This document shows, one piece after another, positions 10,555 to 21,005 of a stretch of 64,000 nt of DNA. The position numbers and the translations under genes are program-made. Below the pieces are notes generated by a model. That model was not told where the DNA came from. It did not search any database and saw only the letters and a list, made by a program, of their open reading frames with translations. Source of the DNA: Choristoneura fumiferana. Lineage: Eukaryota > Arthropoda > Insecta > Lepidoptera > Tortricidae. Location: the NCBI RefSeq assembly GCF_025370935.1, contig NC_133500.1, positions 12,190,949 through 12,254,948 on the forward strand, written 5' to 3'. Position 1 is the stretch's first letter. Every line of letters begins with the position of its first letter.

Positions 10555-10847
10555 TGAAAACACAAACTGAAATATAGATGCACAGAAAAACCAGAAAAAT
10601 AAGTCCAGCACTGGGAATCGAACCCAGGTTCTCGGCATTCCGTGCCGTGTGCTATACCGCTACACCACTGCTGGACAATGGTACAGACACGAATTTCCCC
10701 TATGCACGGCCACATGCTATGGCACGGAATGCCGAGGACCTGGGTTCGATTCCCAGTGCTGGTCTTATTTTTCTGGTTTTTCTGTGCATCTATATTTCAG
10801 TTTGTATTTTCAATTTAGGTTTTACGGGATGACCGTAAAAGTAAAAA
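10555..10847. mobile_element. Foldback element with tRNA-like sequence in both arms
   Basis: The left arm (about 10555-10645) and right arm (about 10720-10813) are nearly perfect inverted repeats. Each contains an ACTGGGAATCGAACCCAGG block, whose complement is a TGGGTTCGATTCCCAGT T-arm (box B). The left arm continues on the minus strand through GGTGTAGCGGTATAGC, a box-A-like D-arm, so about 72 bases can fold like a tRNA with a TCCAGCA acceptor stem. The 5-7 base anticodon region lacks the usual T33, so I do not call a functional tRNA. A TTTTACGGGATGACCGTAAA mini-palindrome follows at about 10820. Relatives are at 36529-36672 and 51826-51990. Confidence 0.7.
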
Positions 10848-11121
10848 TTTGGAATTGAAATAAATAATACAAAAAGATTCCAAAAAAACAATCTTAATTT
10901 CGGATATTGTTCAGAGGGTAGAGACGTTGTATAAATATGATTGTTGTTTTATTTTTGGTTATTATAACAGAAGTCGAGTCGAGAGATTAAAAGCCCGCTC
11001 TAAGCATCTCTCAAGTTTCGAGTCTAGGTCATCGATTTTAACTTAATTAAAGTATTAAATACTGACTCTTGTGGTTTCTTATGTTTTCGCCGGGATTATT
11101 TATAACTAATTTAACCTTTTT
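10848..11121. other. AT-rich DNA, nothing recognised
   Basis: Short non-repetitive spacer with no coding signal. Confidence 0.4.
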
Positions 11122-11384
11122 AGCAGAGGGTCGTGGGTTCAAACCCCGGCTCGCACCTCTGAGTTTTTCGAAATTCATGTGCGGAATTACATTTGAAATT
11201 TACCACGAGCTTTGCGGTGAAGGAAAACATCGTGAGGAAACCTGCGAAGCAATTCAATGGTGCGTGTGAAGTTCCCAATCCGCACTGGGCCCGCGTGGGA
11301 ACTACGGCCCAAGCCCTCTTGTTCAGAGCGGAGGCCTGTGCCCAGCAGTGGGACGCATATAGGCTGGGATGATGATGATGATGA
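11122..11384 (+). mobile_element. tRNA-derived SINE, 5'-truncated copy
   Basis: It starts inside the tRNA-like head (GGTCGTGGGTTCAAACCCCG, box B), continues through GAGTTTTTCGAAATTCATGT and GGAAAACATCGTGAGGAAAC, and ends GGCTGGGATGATGATGATGA. The near-full copy is at 39976-40284. The box-A half is missing here. Confidence 0.8.
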
Positions 11385-11385
11385 A

Positions 11386-12184
11386 TTTACCTTTTATAAG
11401 CTTTTACTTAACTTGCGGTGTTTAGTTGCTTGTAGGTATGTTTGTTGAAAAATAATGTTAACTGCAGCGTGATTTTACAAAAGTTATGTTACAAATTATA
11501 TTTTAAAAACGTAACAGTTTATAAAAAATGGTTATTTTTGATTATTCATTGATAATTCATGTGCATTTTGATAATTGGAATAATCTGAATGATTGTTTTG
11601 TAAGCGTAAATGACAAGTACAAGATTGTAAATGAACTTAGTATAAAATGTTATGAGAAACTTTTTCGAGTTTCCAATTACTGAAATAAATAATTATTGTT
11701 TGATGTTTAATTTATGTATTTATTATTTAATTTATTTTATGTAATAATGTTTGTGTAATTTTTTTTTTTGTTTGTTTATACTCTTTATTGTACAAAAAAA
11801 GGAAATAAGTACAAAAAGGTTACAACAAAAAAAGTGCTAAGTACAACGGCGAACTTATCCCTGAAGGGATTTGTACCAATTAACCTTTGAGTGGTAGAGA
11901 AGAGCTTAATTTTTTACTTTGTTAAATATATATGTAAAATAAAGATAAATAAAAATGTATTGAAATTGACAAATTTTGTGAACTTTGACGCAGGGCAGAC
12001 AGCACCCGTTCATACTCCTATTTTGATTTCCATACAAAGTGCCAAGAGATGTCTCCACTTTCATTGTTATGTAAAGTAATAGAAACTCCATAGATGGCGC
12101 TCGCTGAGATTATCACAGAACCGACATCTAGTGGTGATAAATGAAACACAAACGTATTGTTGTCAGCTTGTCTTTTTCTGTGTT
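11386..12184. other. AT-rich DNA before assembly gap
   Basis: Nothing recognised apart from a weak LINE-tail-like stretch (TACAAAAAAAGGAAATAAGT region near 11790-11880). Confidence 0.35.
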
Positions 12185-12284
12185 NNNNNNNNNNNNNNNN
12201 NNNNNNNNNNNNNNNNNNNNNNNNNNNNNNNNNNNNNNNNNNNNNNNNNNNNNNNNNNNNNNNNNNNNNNNNNNNNNNNNNNNN
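12185..12284. other. Assembly gap, 100 N
   Basis: A run of exactly 100 N, a conventional size for a gap of unknown length. It cuts the R1/TRAS-like fragment on its left side. Confidence 0.99.
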
Positions 12285-13773
12285 TATTTCCTCACCTGTT
12301 ATCGGGGGGATGTCAGGGGGCGTCTCGGGCTCCACAGTGGGCGATGCCATCCGCGGTGGCTCGAAGGGCTGGCTGGGGGGAAAGAGGCCTTCCACTACCG
12401 CAGCCAGAAGCCCTGGCTCAAAGTCCTCCGTGGGGGGAGACACCTTGAGTTTGGCCCGTACCGTTCGGTACGGACGCCCCCACGGGTCGTTGTCGAGCGA
12501 AGCCAAAATTCGGTGTAAGCCGGCGATGGCCGTCTGGAAGGCGGCTTTCGCCGCCCGAAGCTCAGTGAGGAGCCTCTCTTCCTCACCTGGCACTTGGGTG
12601 CGCCGTCTCCGGCACCGGGTGAAAGCACGGCGGGCGGCATCACTGGCGGCTCTTAGGCCTACGAGGTCCTGTGACCACCAGTAGACCGCCGTTCTTGGTG
12701 CTGATTGGTGCGCCCTCGGCATGGCCGCGTCGCATATTGCTGTCAGGTCTTCGCGGAACCTGACAGCCCTTTCATCGACCCCCATGGTATCCGGGGATCG
12801 ACGCTCCACGCCCGGACTATGGCAGCCTCTTTCGCCAAGTCCAGGTCGAGGCGGAGAAAACCCATTTTGGGAAATTTCCGCCTCGCCCACCCACCACACT
12901 GGCCTGAGGCCCGAGGGGCGCCTTGGAGACCCTGAATCGTATGTAGGCATGGTCGGACAGGTCTCACCTCCTCCATAACGCGCCAATCACCTATTCTAGC
13001 GCCGATGGCAGGGGTAGCGAACGTTACGTCCACTATCGACCCCCCTTGCCACCAACGCAGGTGTTGGCCGTCCCTTGATTCTGCAGAACCGGCCGACCAT
13101 TGCAGCCCAGTCCCGCAGAAGCGCCCCTCTCTGGTCCGTGATGGACACCCCCACGCCTCGCACTTGGCGTTGAGGTCCCCCATCAAGACCACCTGAGCTG
13201 GTAGTGCTCTCTGCACACCGGCTCCAAGGCCCGCCAGGAATCTTTCAAACTCCCTGAAGGGCCTGTTTGGGGAGAAGTATACTCCTATCACTACTACTTC
13301 CCCCCATTTGGCCGCCACGTAGCCGGCACCCCTCTCCTTGATGGAGATGCGTTGGGTGGCGGCCGCCGGCACCACGACGGCCACCAAGCCCTCGGAGTCC
13401 CCGACCCAGTTTGGCTGGGAGGGACACAGTAGGCTCAGCGACTACTGCGCGTCAATGCGCCACTCCGCGAGGACCTGCATGAGCAGGTCCTGTGCGCGCG
13501 CAGAGTGATTGGCATTAGTTTGCAGTAGCTCGTAGTGCGGGTGTACTGGCATTAGGACACCTGCATTCCTAACTCCTCCCCAGCCTGTCGGCTCCGGTTC
13601 GGTATGGCCCTGGTCGCTGGGGCCCTTCCTCTAACTGTCGGGGGGATGCAGTTAGATCCCCCATCCTGTGCCCATGGCGGCGACCGGCTTGCGCGCACAC
13701 CGCGCATTTGGCCACCGCCTCACAAGTGACCGCCAGTGGCCCACAATGCCGCATCGGAAGCATTTTGAGTGAG
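12285..13773 (-). pseudogene. R1/TRAS-type LINE fragment: gag zinc knuckle, endonuclease, linker
   Basis: Minus strand, read right to left. At 13770-13655 is the end of the gag-like ORF1, with CCHC zinc knuckles (CFRCGIVGHW in one frame, then KCAVCAQAGRRHGHRMG one frame over). At about 13430-12940 is an APE-type endonuclease with VVLMGDLNAKCEAWG and GGSIVDVTFATPAIGA. At about 12790-12290 is the linker between endonuclease and reverse transcriptase (DAAMPRAHQSAPRTAVYWWS, DPWGRPYRTVRAKLK). The catalytic Ser-Asp-His triplet is present only after a frameshift near 12955. ORF1 is also frameshifted within its first knuckle. The reverse transcriptase is lost in the gap. R1-clade assignment rests on the HRMG knuckle and YWWS linker. 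Inactive. Confidence 0.8.
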
Positions 13774-13779
13774 ATCTGG

Positions 13780-13865
13780 AATGAATGTGGTAGATATAAA
13801 AAGGCTCCGATAATGTTGGAGGTACAGAGGAAAAAAAACCTAACCTAACCTAACCTAACCTAACA
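13780..13865 (+). repeat. LINE 3' end with poly(A) joined to (CCTAA)n
   Basis: The plus strand reads GGCTCCGATAATGTTGGAGG, a small stem-loop, then a short poly(A) and about five CCTAA units. CCTAA is the complement of the insect telomere repeat TTAGG. The same stem-loop, poly(A) and CCTAA order returns at 14525-14600. TRAS-type LINEs are known to insert in telomeric repeats with this polarity. Confidence 0.7.
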
Positions 13866-13892
13866 ACATGTAAAAATAAAAATATGTAAATA

Positions 13893-14277
13893 GTAAATAA
13901 ATTCACCCCAACCCTATCCCTAAGCGATGGCTAGTAGAAATACATATTGTACTAGGTAGTGTCGCCGTGGTGAGCACTGGCTGGCCGCTGCTCGCCATCC
14001 GTCGCCATTGCTCGCCGCAGTGGCGGGGTGGCGACACTCGCCGTTGTTCGCCATTGCTCGCCGCGGTGGCAAGCGGTGGCGACCCTCGCCATTGCTAGCC
14101 ATTGCTCGCCGCAGTGGCGACTCTTGCCGTGGCTCGCCACTGCTAGCCGCCGCTCGCCGCTGCCTGACATATACTAGAATAAGTAAGCCAATCTTTGTAA
14201 CCGAATGTAGTCATGTAAGATAATGTTAATAAATAAATTCACCCCCAACCCTTATCCCCAAGCGTTGGCTAAAAATA
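13893..14277. repeat. Direct repeat flanking a GC-rich minisatellite
   Basis: AAATAAATTCACCCCAACCC followed by TATCCCTAAGCG-like sequence at 13896-13940 recurs at 14230-14275 in nearly the same form. Between them (13955-14165) is a degenerate tandem array built on CTCGCCATTGCTCGCCGCAG-like units. This looks like the 3' non-coding part of the telomere-targeting LINE family, duplicated. Confidence 0.6.
13955..14165. repeat. GC-rich minisatellite
   Basis: Seven or more degenerate units of about 25-36 bases built from GCTCGCC, GCAGTGGCGA and CCATTG. Several chance open frames on both strands arise from it and are not genes. Confidence 0.7.
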
Positions 14278-14524
14278 AGGAACTAAGAAATGAAAGAGAG
14301 AAGAATGACACAGAGGACAGCTTAGCAGATGGAACAGAATGAGAAAGAGAACGGAATGAACGAATATAGTAATAAGGTAATAGCAAGATAACAGTAGTAG
14401 CAGTAGTTAGATGGGCCTAACCACCAAGAGAGAATGGTGAAGTATGCGAGAAAGACATAGGATGTAGAATGAAAGTACGAGCAGTAAGTAAAAGAGGAGA
14501 ACTAGAGTGAAAGAAAATTAGCAG

Positions 14525-14600
14525 ATATAGGCTCCAATCATGTTGGAGGTATAGGAAAAAAAAAAAAAAAAAACCTAACCTAACCTAACCTAACCTCCCA
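14525..14600 (+). repeat. Second LINE 3' end with poly(A) joined to (CCTAA)n
   Basis: ATAGGCTCCAATCATGTTGG with matching GGAG, a run of about 19 A, then four CCTAA units. It parallels 13780-13865, so two LINE 3' ends of one family both end at telomere-type DNA within 800 bases. Confidence 0.7.
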
Positions 14601-15110
14601 ATCAGCCATGTAAACACCACCACAAAATAATTCTGCAAAAACACAGAAACAACTATACTACAAACAGGAACGCTGCACATAACCAAAAACACTTCCCCAT
14701 ATACGACACACTCATTGAAATACATCCATAGACACCCACTCACCTTCGCCTCCACACAACTACTTAGCAATCACGGCTATCACAAGACATATTTACATCG
14801 ATCCATATAACAGACAACGAAAACTGCCCATGCGACAAACACACACTCAGACACTCACACACCTCATTTTTCACTGCCCAGATTCTCACAAAAACGCCTC
14901 AACCTAACCATCAGCTGCAGCAATTTTAACATTGACCCTCTTAACTTCTCCGAAATATTAACAAAAGAAACCACGGCCGATCACTTTCATAAACTACTGA
15001 AACACATAATCTACAACTTAAAAACATTTAACAATCCACCTCCCCTTAACCCCTCAATCACAATCTTTCCAAAAACCTAATCTATATTCCAAACAACACC
15101 CAACCACACA
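14600..15110 (+). pseudogene. AC-rich LINE ORF2 C-terminal remnant
   Basis: The plus strand is strikingly rich in A and C. Near 14822-14885 the bases encode a CPC motif and, one frame over, QTLTHLIFHCP. Together these resemble the Cys/His finger at the C-terminus of many LINE ORF2 proteins (CxC, then ThLiFHCP). The rest is degenerate. It follows directly after the CCTAA tract. Confidence 0.45.
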
Positions 15111-15116
15111 TACTAT

Positions 15117-15330
15117 ACTAGCTTTGCCCGCGACTTCGTCTGCGTAGATTTTATATTTACACAATACTCGATAGGAATGAAGTTAATGTCCCGCATTGGC
15201 CGTTTCTTGGAATTTCGAAAAATCCCTTCAAACTACAGCTAAACAATCAACTGAAAAATCTGATCATGATCACCAAGTTTCACATCTAAATTGCTCAAGA
15301 AATAAGATTTTTATTCTTTGCTTACTTTTT
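15117..15330 (+). repeat. Lepidopteran 'CCCGCGACTTCGTCTGCG' repeat fragment
   Basis: It begins CTAGCTTTGCCCGCGACTTC. Relatives in the window are near 8545-8580, 43558-43775 and 44430-44545, plus a 3' part near 59240-59330. This is a very common non-coding lepidopteran sequence of uncertain class. Confidence 0.55.
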
Positions 15331-15679
15331 TCCTACATCGAGTGATCTCAAAGATTGCGTACATGTCTTTGGGATCGCAACCCAGCCTCGCGCTGGCTTG
15401 CCGTTTCAGCCGAAAGCGAAGCGGGCTGCCCGGCTAGAGCGGCACTGAGTCTCCCATCGCGGTCTTCCTCAGACTCCTGAGACCGTGCCGTGCCCCCCCT
15501 GGTAGTCGATTTCGGGAAGGCATGGTAACGCCTGTAAAATGCGAGTCCCAAATCCGAAATCGTTGTAAATTTACTCCGCAAAAGAAAGAGAAAAATGTTT
15601 TTTTTTTAAGTACTCACCTTCGTGACCATTATTAAGTGCTTAAAAGAGGCAATACGTAAGAATATTGATGCGATATAAT
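15331..15679. other. Mixed sequence, no gene called
   Basis: A moderately GC-rich patch (15370-15530) allows a 77-codon minus-strand frame without family similarity or splice support. I see no reason to call it a gene. Confidence 0.35.
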
Positions 15680-16090
15680 TCGTCATCATCAGCCGGAAGA
15701 GGTCCACTGATCGAAAAAGGCTTACCCTTACAACGCCACAATAATAATACTCGTAATAAATCCATTTATTTCGGGCAACTTGGCCCATACAATAAACCTT
15801 ACAGACTAACGTACCTACATATAATCAATAATATTACAATACAAATAAATTATAAATTACAATGAACGACAACTCGCCACTTGCATCCACCGGTTTCCCG
15901 CAAGTCTCACAATGTCGTCATTCTACCTGGAGGGAGGCCTGCCAACGCTTCGTCTTCCGGTCGCCGCTCCTCGAGGACTTCTCCCCCAATGAATAATAAT
16001 GAATATCTGTTCTTCGAGCGATGTGGCCTGCAATTGCCACTTCAACTTGCATATAATTTTTCGAGCTATGTCAGTGACCCTAGTTCTTCG
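15680..16090 (-). pseudogene. RTE-type LINE C-terminal remnant, interrupted
   Basis: The minus strand reads KLKWQLQATSLEEQI, then GRRSVGRPPSR, then LAGNRWMQVASC, the RTE tail pattern, with stops and frame changes. The 3' end (CATCATCAGCCGGAAGAGGT on the plus strand, 15685-15710) is separated from it by about 140 bases of AT-rich insert. Confidence 0.65.
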
Positions 16091-16140
16091 CCGAATTTTC
16101 GTATTCCGGATATAAATTAATTAGGAATAATTTATGTCAT

Positions 16141-16980
16141 TTTTTCTATTAATTATATACGCGTGTTGAATATGAGTGTTGATGTAACCACTACGTAACT
16201 ATGTTAACTCGTTTGTTTCATAGTTCTCCATAAGATGGCACTGTGAAATGTGTTGCAATTCATTTATTTTTGTTGTATCAATTACCTATTCAGTTAAATT
16301 TCTTGATATCCGTACACCCTCTTTTAAACTTAGTCAATTGGCTAAATCGGCGCCATCTGTTAGTGTAACAGGGTACTCGATAGCGATACTTATACTCGTA
16401 CGCGTGTTGATATGTGTGTTGATTTTACCATTACTTATACTTCTTTTTTTAGCATTAGAAAGAAGGCAAGCGATCTTGATGTGTCTTTATATTGAAAAAA
16501 ACTTTTGCAAATAAGTCACAACAAATAGTAACAATTAGCAAGGATATAATGATCATTTACATGCTTTGGTATCATAAAAGTAATAGCAACTGTTTTTCAA
16601 AACGTTTTTCAATAAAAAGACTCGTCAAGATTGTTTACCCTTTTTCTAATGCTAAAAAACTAAGTACTATGTAGTAAACTCTTTTTTATTAGTTTACTCC
16701 ATTATTTACTGTTTACCCAGTTCTCCAAAAGATGGCATTGCAATGTGTGGGCAATTACTTTATTGTCGTTTAATTTTAGTCGTATTAGTAAATCAATTAA
16801 ATTATTCAATTAAATTTGTTGATATCCGTACTCCCTCTTTTAAACTTAGAGTTAATTTGGCAAAATCCTTCCTCAGTGGCTTACTCGAGTCACAACGTTA
16901 TTAATTTCAGCGCCATCTGTTAGTTTATCAGGGTACTTGATAGTCATAGCACGTATTTGAAAACTTGAAGGTGGAAACAA
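16141..16980. repeat. Duplicated block around an inverted repeat
   Basis: About 16215-16390 and 16710-16960 are diverged direct copies (shared TTGATATCCGTAC, CTCTTTTAAACTTAG, GCGCCATCTGTTAGT and CAGGGTACT). Between them, about 16437-16503 and 16598-16672 form an imperfect inverted repeat (TTAGCATTAGAAAG on the left, CTTTTTCTAATGCTAA on the right). Possibly a transposon with internal arms that carried or duplicated its flanks. Confidence 0.55.
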
Positions 16981-17289
16981 CTCAATCGAATCGAATGTAG
17001 TAGCTACCTCCACTTTTAAGGGTTGAATTTTTATACCCTAAGGGTCGAATTTCTGTAGCCTATAACCTGGCCGGGGATTTTCGTCAGATTAGTAAAGTTT
17101 GCATAAAAATCCGTTCAGCCGTTCTCACGTGATGCGCGGTCAAATAAACGACAAACAGATAAACAGACAACAGACAAACAGACAAAAATCTAAAAACTGT
17201 TGGAACGTGTTCTGTTATCGATTCTAAGTATCCCCAGACAACTTTTTTTCGAATATCTTCCATGTACAGACTTTCCACCCTCTTCAGCT

Positions 17290-17328
17290 TTTATATATCG
17301 TCGCTTCGGAGGTAAAGATACTAAAGCG
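17290..17328 (+). repeat. 36-base block shared with 22359-22395
   Basis: ATATCGTCGCTTCGGAGGTA followed by AAGATACTAAAGCGACA is identical, in reverse complement, to the block near 22359-22395. The block itself begins and ends with GTCGCTT and AAAGCGAC. Confidence 0.75.
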
Positions 17329-17399
17329 ACACTTTGGGCAAATTGAGTTATATATACCATCGGAATCAGCGAATTTTTCTGCATCCATCTATCTGGGTT

Positions 17400-18364
17400 T
17401 CGGGACGATCAGAGGACTTTTTTGCGCTTTAGCCCCTGAAAATCAGTGAAATTTGGGACACTTATTACTAATCCGACGCTTAAATTGAGTATTTTCTCTT
17501 TAGTGCTTTTACCTGTTTTAGTTTCTAACGATTATATTGTTAAGTCATTTGTAATTTTTCACCTTTAAATACATTTGGCGTTTTAGTACTCTGTGCATAT
17601 CAAGAAATATGATTCTTCGTCGCTTTAGTAAATTGTTCCAGTCTATTCTGAAGTTTTGGATGCGTTTAGTATTTTGGTTAAACTGATAAGAATATATTTA
17701 AGTCGTTTGAGTATTTAGTACAAAACAGTTAACAGAATTGTGGTGTATTAGCGTCATTACAACATAGCAAAAGAAAGAAAATATTTAAATTAGTAAAAAC
17801 ATAATATTAAAGGATTATGTTTGGTCCAATAAGTCAATAATCTGTAATTTTATTGTCAAAAAGAAGTGTTTATGTGTTTTTCTTTTACGAAAAATCAATT
17901 ATATTGACCAGTTAGTAAAAGTAGCCACGATATTTTCATACGAATTGTAGATATCATGCCAAAGTAATCTGGACTTTAATCTTAGGAATTTAAGTTACAA
18001 TCACTTTACCAAGGATAGGTAAGGTACTATGCGCGTATTTTATATCAACGCAATAATAGAGCGTGTTGGAAACAAAACCTGTAAATAATTGATTGTGATT
18101 ACGAAAGGTAAGTTTGTAAATGAATAATTATTTTGATTATGTGCACTAACTCTATTGACTGTTATTAGAGTTAGGTACGAAGGAACATGATAAAAAGGTA
18201 ACCTTATTGTGAGACTTCTATGTATCGGAAATAGGGTATGATATAGAGATATGATGAATTGACATCTAGCTATTTTAAACGTCCAGGCTTTACTATATAA
18301 AAACAAATCTGCTGTGATCTCATTTGAAATAAAACATGAGATAACATGCAACTTAAGTACTATA
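17400..18364. other. AT-rich DNA, nothing recognised
   Basis: It contains long chance open frames from AT-rich codons but no family motif, splice logic or repeat partner. Confidence 0.4.
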
Positions 18365-21005
18365 TTAAAAAAAACAGACAGACAAGCAACTGTACGACGG
18401 TTCTTGAGGCTACGTAGCCTGTTCCTGATCAGCGGACTGTCACCGAAGTCTTCGGGCCGGCGCTCCACGAATCCAATGCGGCTAATACTTGGCGGAACCG
18501 TCCCAAAGGCGACAGCAGTGTTCCATACAGGACCTTACTTGAGTTTTGTAAAGAGTAAAAAGCTGCTCTGGTGTGAAATACCGTTTGACCTTATATAGGA
18601 CACTAAGTTTTTTAGCAGCCGTTTTCGCTCTGGACTCAATAGCCGCACCGAAGTTGAGACTAGATTGAAGGTCTAACCCAAGAACCTCAAGGTGGTATGT
18701 AGTATGTATGTATGTATAAACTCTTATTGTACAAAGAAAATTAACAAAATACAACTGACAACTTTAAGATACTTGTACAAAGGCGGACTTATCCCTTTTA
18801 AGTGGTCTTTAGTTAGTAAGGATACCCTCCTCTGGACAGTAGGAGCCAAAGTGAACGGTCTCCGCTTAGCGGTAAACAGATACGCATGTGTCTTGGCAGC
18901 ACTGAACTGGACCAAGTTGGCCGAGCCCCAGTCGGACATGGCCTTCGAGGTCGAATTTGTCCGCTGTACCATAACCTCCCTGAGTGCCCGATCTTATCAC
19001 CGCTGGCCCGGGCCCGGCCGTTAGTAAGGTACCTCTCTGCAATTTTGCGTCATTTGCGTACCCAAACACATCGGGTATGAGCAAATCGTTGATGTGCAGC
19101 AATAATAGAGTTGCAGATAGGACCAATCCCTGAGGCACCCCGGCATTGATTGCCATGAGATCAGATGAGCATTCGTCAATGACGACTCGTTTAGATCGTT
19201 CCGCAGGAAATCAGAGATCCATGAGCATAGGACAGGAGGAATCCTGCTAAGAAGGCCTCTGTGCCAGACCCTATCGAATGCCTTGGAATAGAGACACAGC
19301 AAGAGCTTCACCATGCTGTCTCAACACTCTACACACAAAATGTGAGTAGCATATACCAGAAGGTCCCCTGTGGACCGATTTCGGCGGACCCGTATGGCGG
19401 TCACTGAGGAGATCGTTACCTTAGATATACCTACCAGGAACTTAGCATTCAATACACGCTCCATTACTTACATAGTATGGAGGTGATTGCGATAGGCCGA
19501 TAGTTCGACGGGTCGGCACGACTGCCCCTTTTGGGTAGATACTGGCTGCACATTAGCAATCGTCCACGATACCGGGACCTGTCCCAACTTGAGGAAGAGC
19601 CTGAACAGACGTGTCAAAACCGGAGACAGTTCCGGAGCACAGGTGTTTAAAACAATTCCAGGTATAGTTTATTCCTAGTTTTATTCACGTCCAGAGAACG
19701 CAGCGTTCTAAAACCTCCATTTGGTGTATTTTGACCTCCTGCTTAAACGTACCACAGTGAGAAATGGAGGGAGGCGCTACACTACCATCATCAAGACGCA
19801 AATTTTCCGCAAACAGAGAGACAAACAGGTTGCCTTCTCCGCTGCAGTGTGAGCTAGCGACTTATCCGACTTCAGCAGTGGTGCAGTGACGGACGACAGA
19901 AATTGTACTCCACCGATTTGGCTAAGGACGAAAACGGTTAAGGAATGTATTTTCTTTCTTTCTTTTCTTTTTCTTTACTCTCAGAGGGGTAGGAAGCAAA
20001 TTTGGCACCGATACCAACATGGAGGAATCGCGCTTTCCGTATGACCTTTTTGCAGGGCATGGCAGCTTTGTTAAAGAGCTGTTTCTTAACGTGTACATCC
20101 GGTCCGGAGCTTTGCGACATCGAGCATCAGCCCACAGTAAGTACGCAAATAGAGTGCTTAATAGCTTCAGCTTGAGCGCACTCAGCGTTAAACCATGGGC
20201 GAGATTTGCCACCAGTGGATACGTCAGAGAAAGGAATGAAATATTCCATACTCTGACGCAACACATCGGTAACAGCTTCTGCGCAGCTCGACGAATCGTT
20301 ACTGGGAAAGCAAGTTTCTGCCATGGATAGGAAGCAAAGAAATGACGCATCTCATCCCAATCTGCTTACTTGTATCGCCATACTCGCCGAGTACCGATTA
20401 AGCAATCGGTAGGAGAGTACTGCGACACAAATTTCACCAGACAATGGTCAGAAGTACCCAAAGGGGAAGACACCGACACATTGTACCTGTCTGGATCAGT
20501 CGTCAGCAGTGGTCCAAGCACTTAGGCGTGTGCAAGGCAACATCCGGTATGCGAGTCGGTTGCTTAACCAGCTGGGCGAGATCTAGCTCTTCCTGCATGG
20601 TCCAAAGTCCCCAAGAAAACCAACTACGCAAGCGGATACCGTTGCTGAACCACAAAACCGTGCCGTAACACTGAAGTGATCAAAGACCCTGGTCGTCTCC
20701 AAGTCACCGCTGTGCGACCGATAGATCAGAGCGTAAACCGTTTGTTCAACACCAGTGTCCATCAGTAGCCAAAGAATGGAAAAGCTAGGATCCTCAAGGT
20801 TGCCGAGACGCTGAGTACAGATGTCATCACGAACGTACAAGCAGACCCCAGCACGTGGCTTAAAAGTATGCTCCAGGCTGTACCCTGGGTAGTGTGGGTA
20901 GTCGGTGGGCAAGAGATCACCACCGCCCATATACATCTGCAACACCAGGGGTATTGCAGACGCGTTGCCAACCTAGAGGCCTAAGATGGGATACCTCACA
21001 TGCCA
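18365..21005 (-). pseudogene. CR1/Jockey-type LINE, broken copy
   Basis: Minus strand, right to left. Endonuclease at about 20900-20590 (GYSLEHTFKPRAGVCLYVRD, YRSHSGD, LGDF). Linker at about 20350-19930 (SRPWFNAECAQAEAIK). Reverse transcriptase at about 19320-18490, with SKAFDRVWHRGLLS, INAGVPQG, HINDLL and a palm motif reading YAND where the family has YADD. C-terminal part LYKTQVRSCMEHC, with SLKNRRTVACLSVFF at about 18415-18370. Many frameshifts and stops, and the 3' UTR is missing after 18365. The first part of the endonuclease is replaced by a block shared with the dispersed repeat at 8709-8975. Inactive. Confidence 0.85.

Noticed and set aside
10575..10673. A functional tRNA gene on the minus strand
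   Set aside because: It folds tRNA-like and has box A and box B, but the anticodon loop is irregular and it sits in a repeat family with a mirrored copy.
12018..12986. 322-codon minus-strand frame
   Set aside because: It runs through the N gap, which hides stops. Only the part right of the gap is LINE linker sequence, and the part left of the gap is unrelated.
13920..14223. Several 60-72 codon frames on both strands
   Set aside because: They arise from the GC-rich minisatellite; Ala/Arg/His repeats without family features.
18040..18468. 142-codon minus-strand frame as a gene
   Set aside because: Only its first about 35 residues are the end of the broken LINE reverse transcriptase; the rest is AT-rich read-through.
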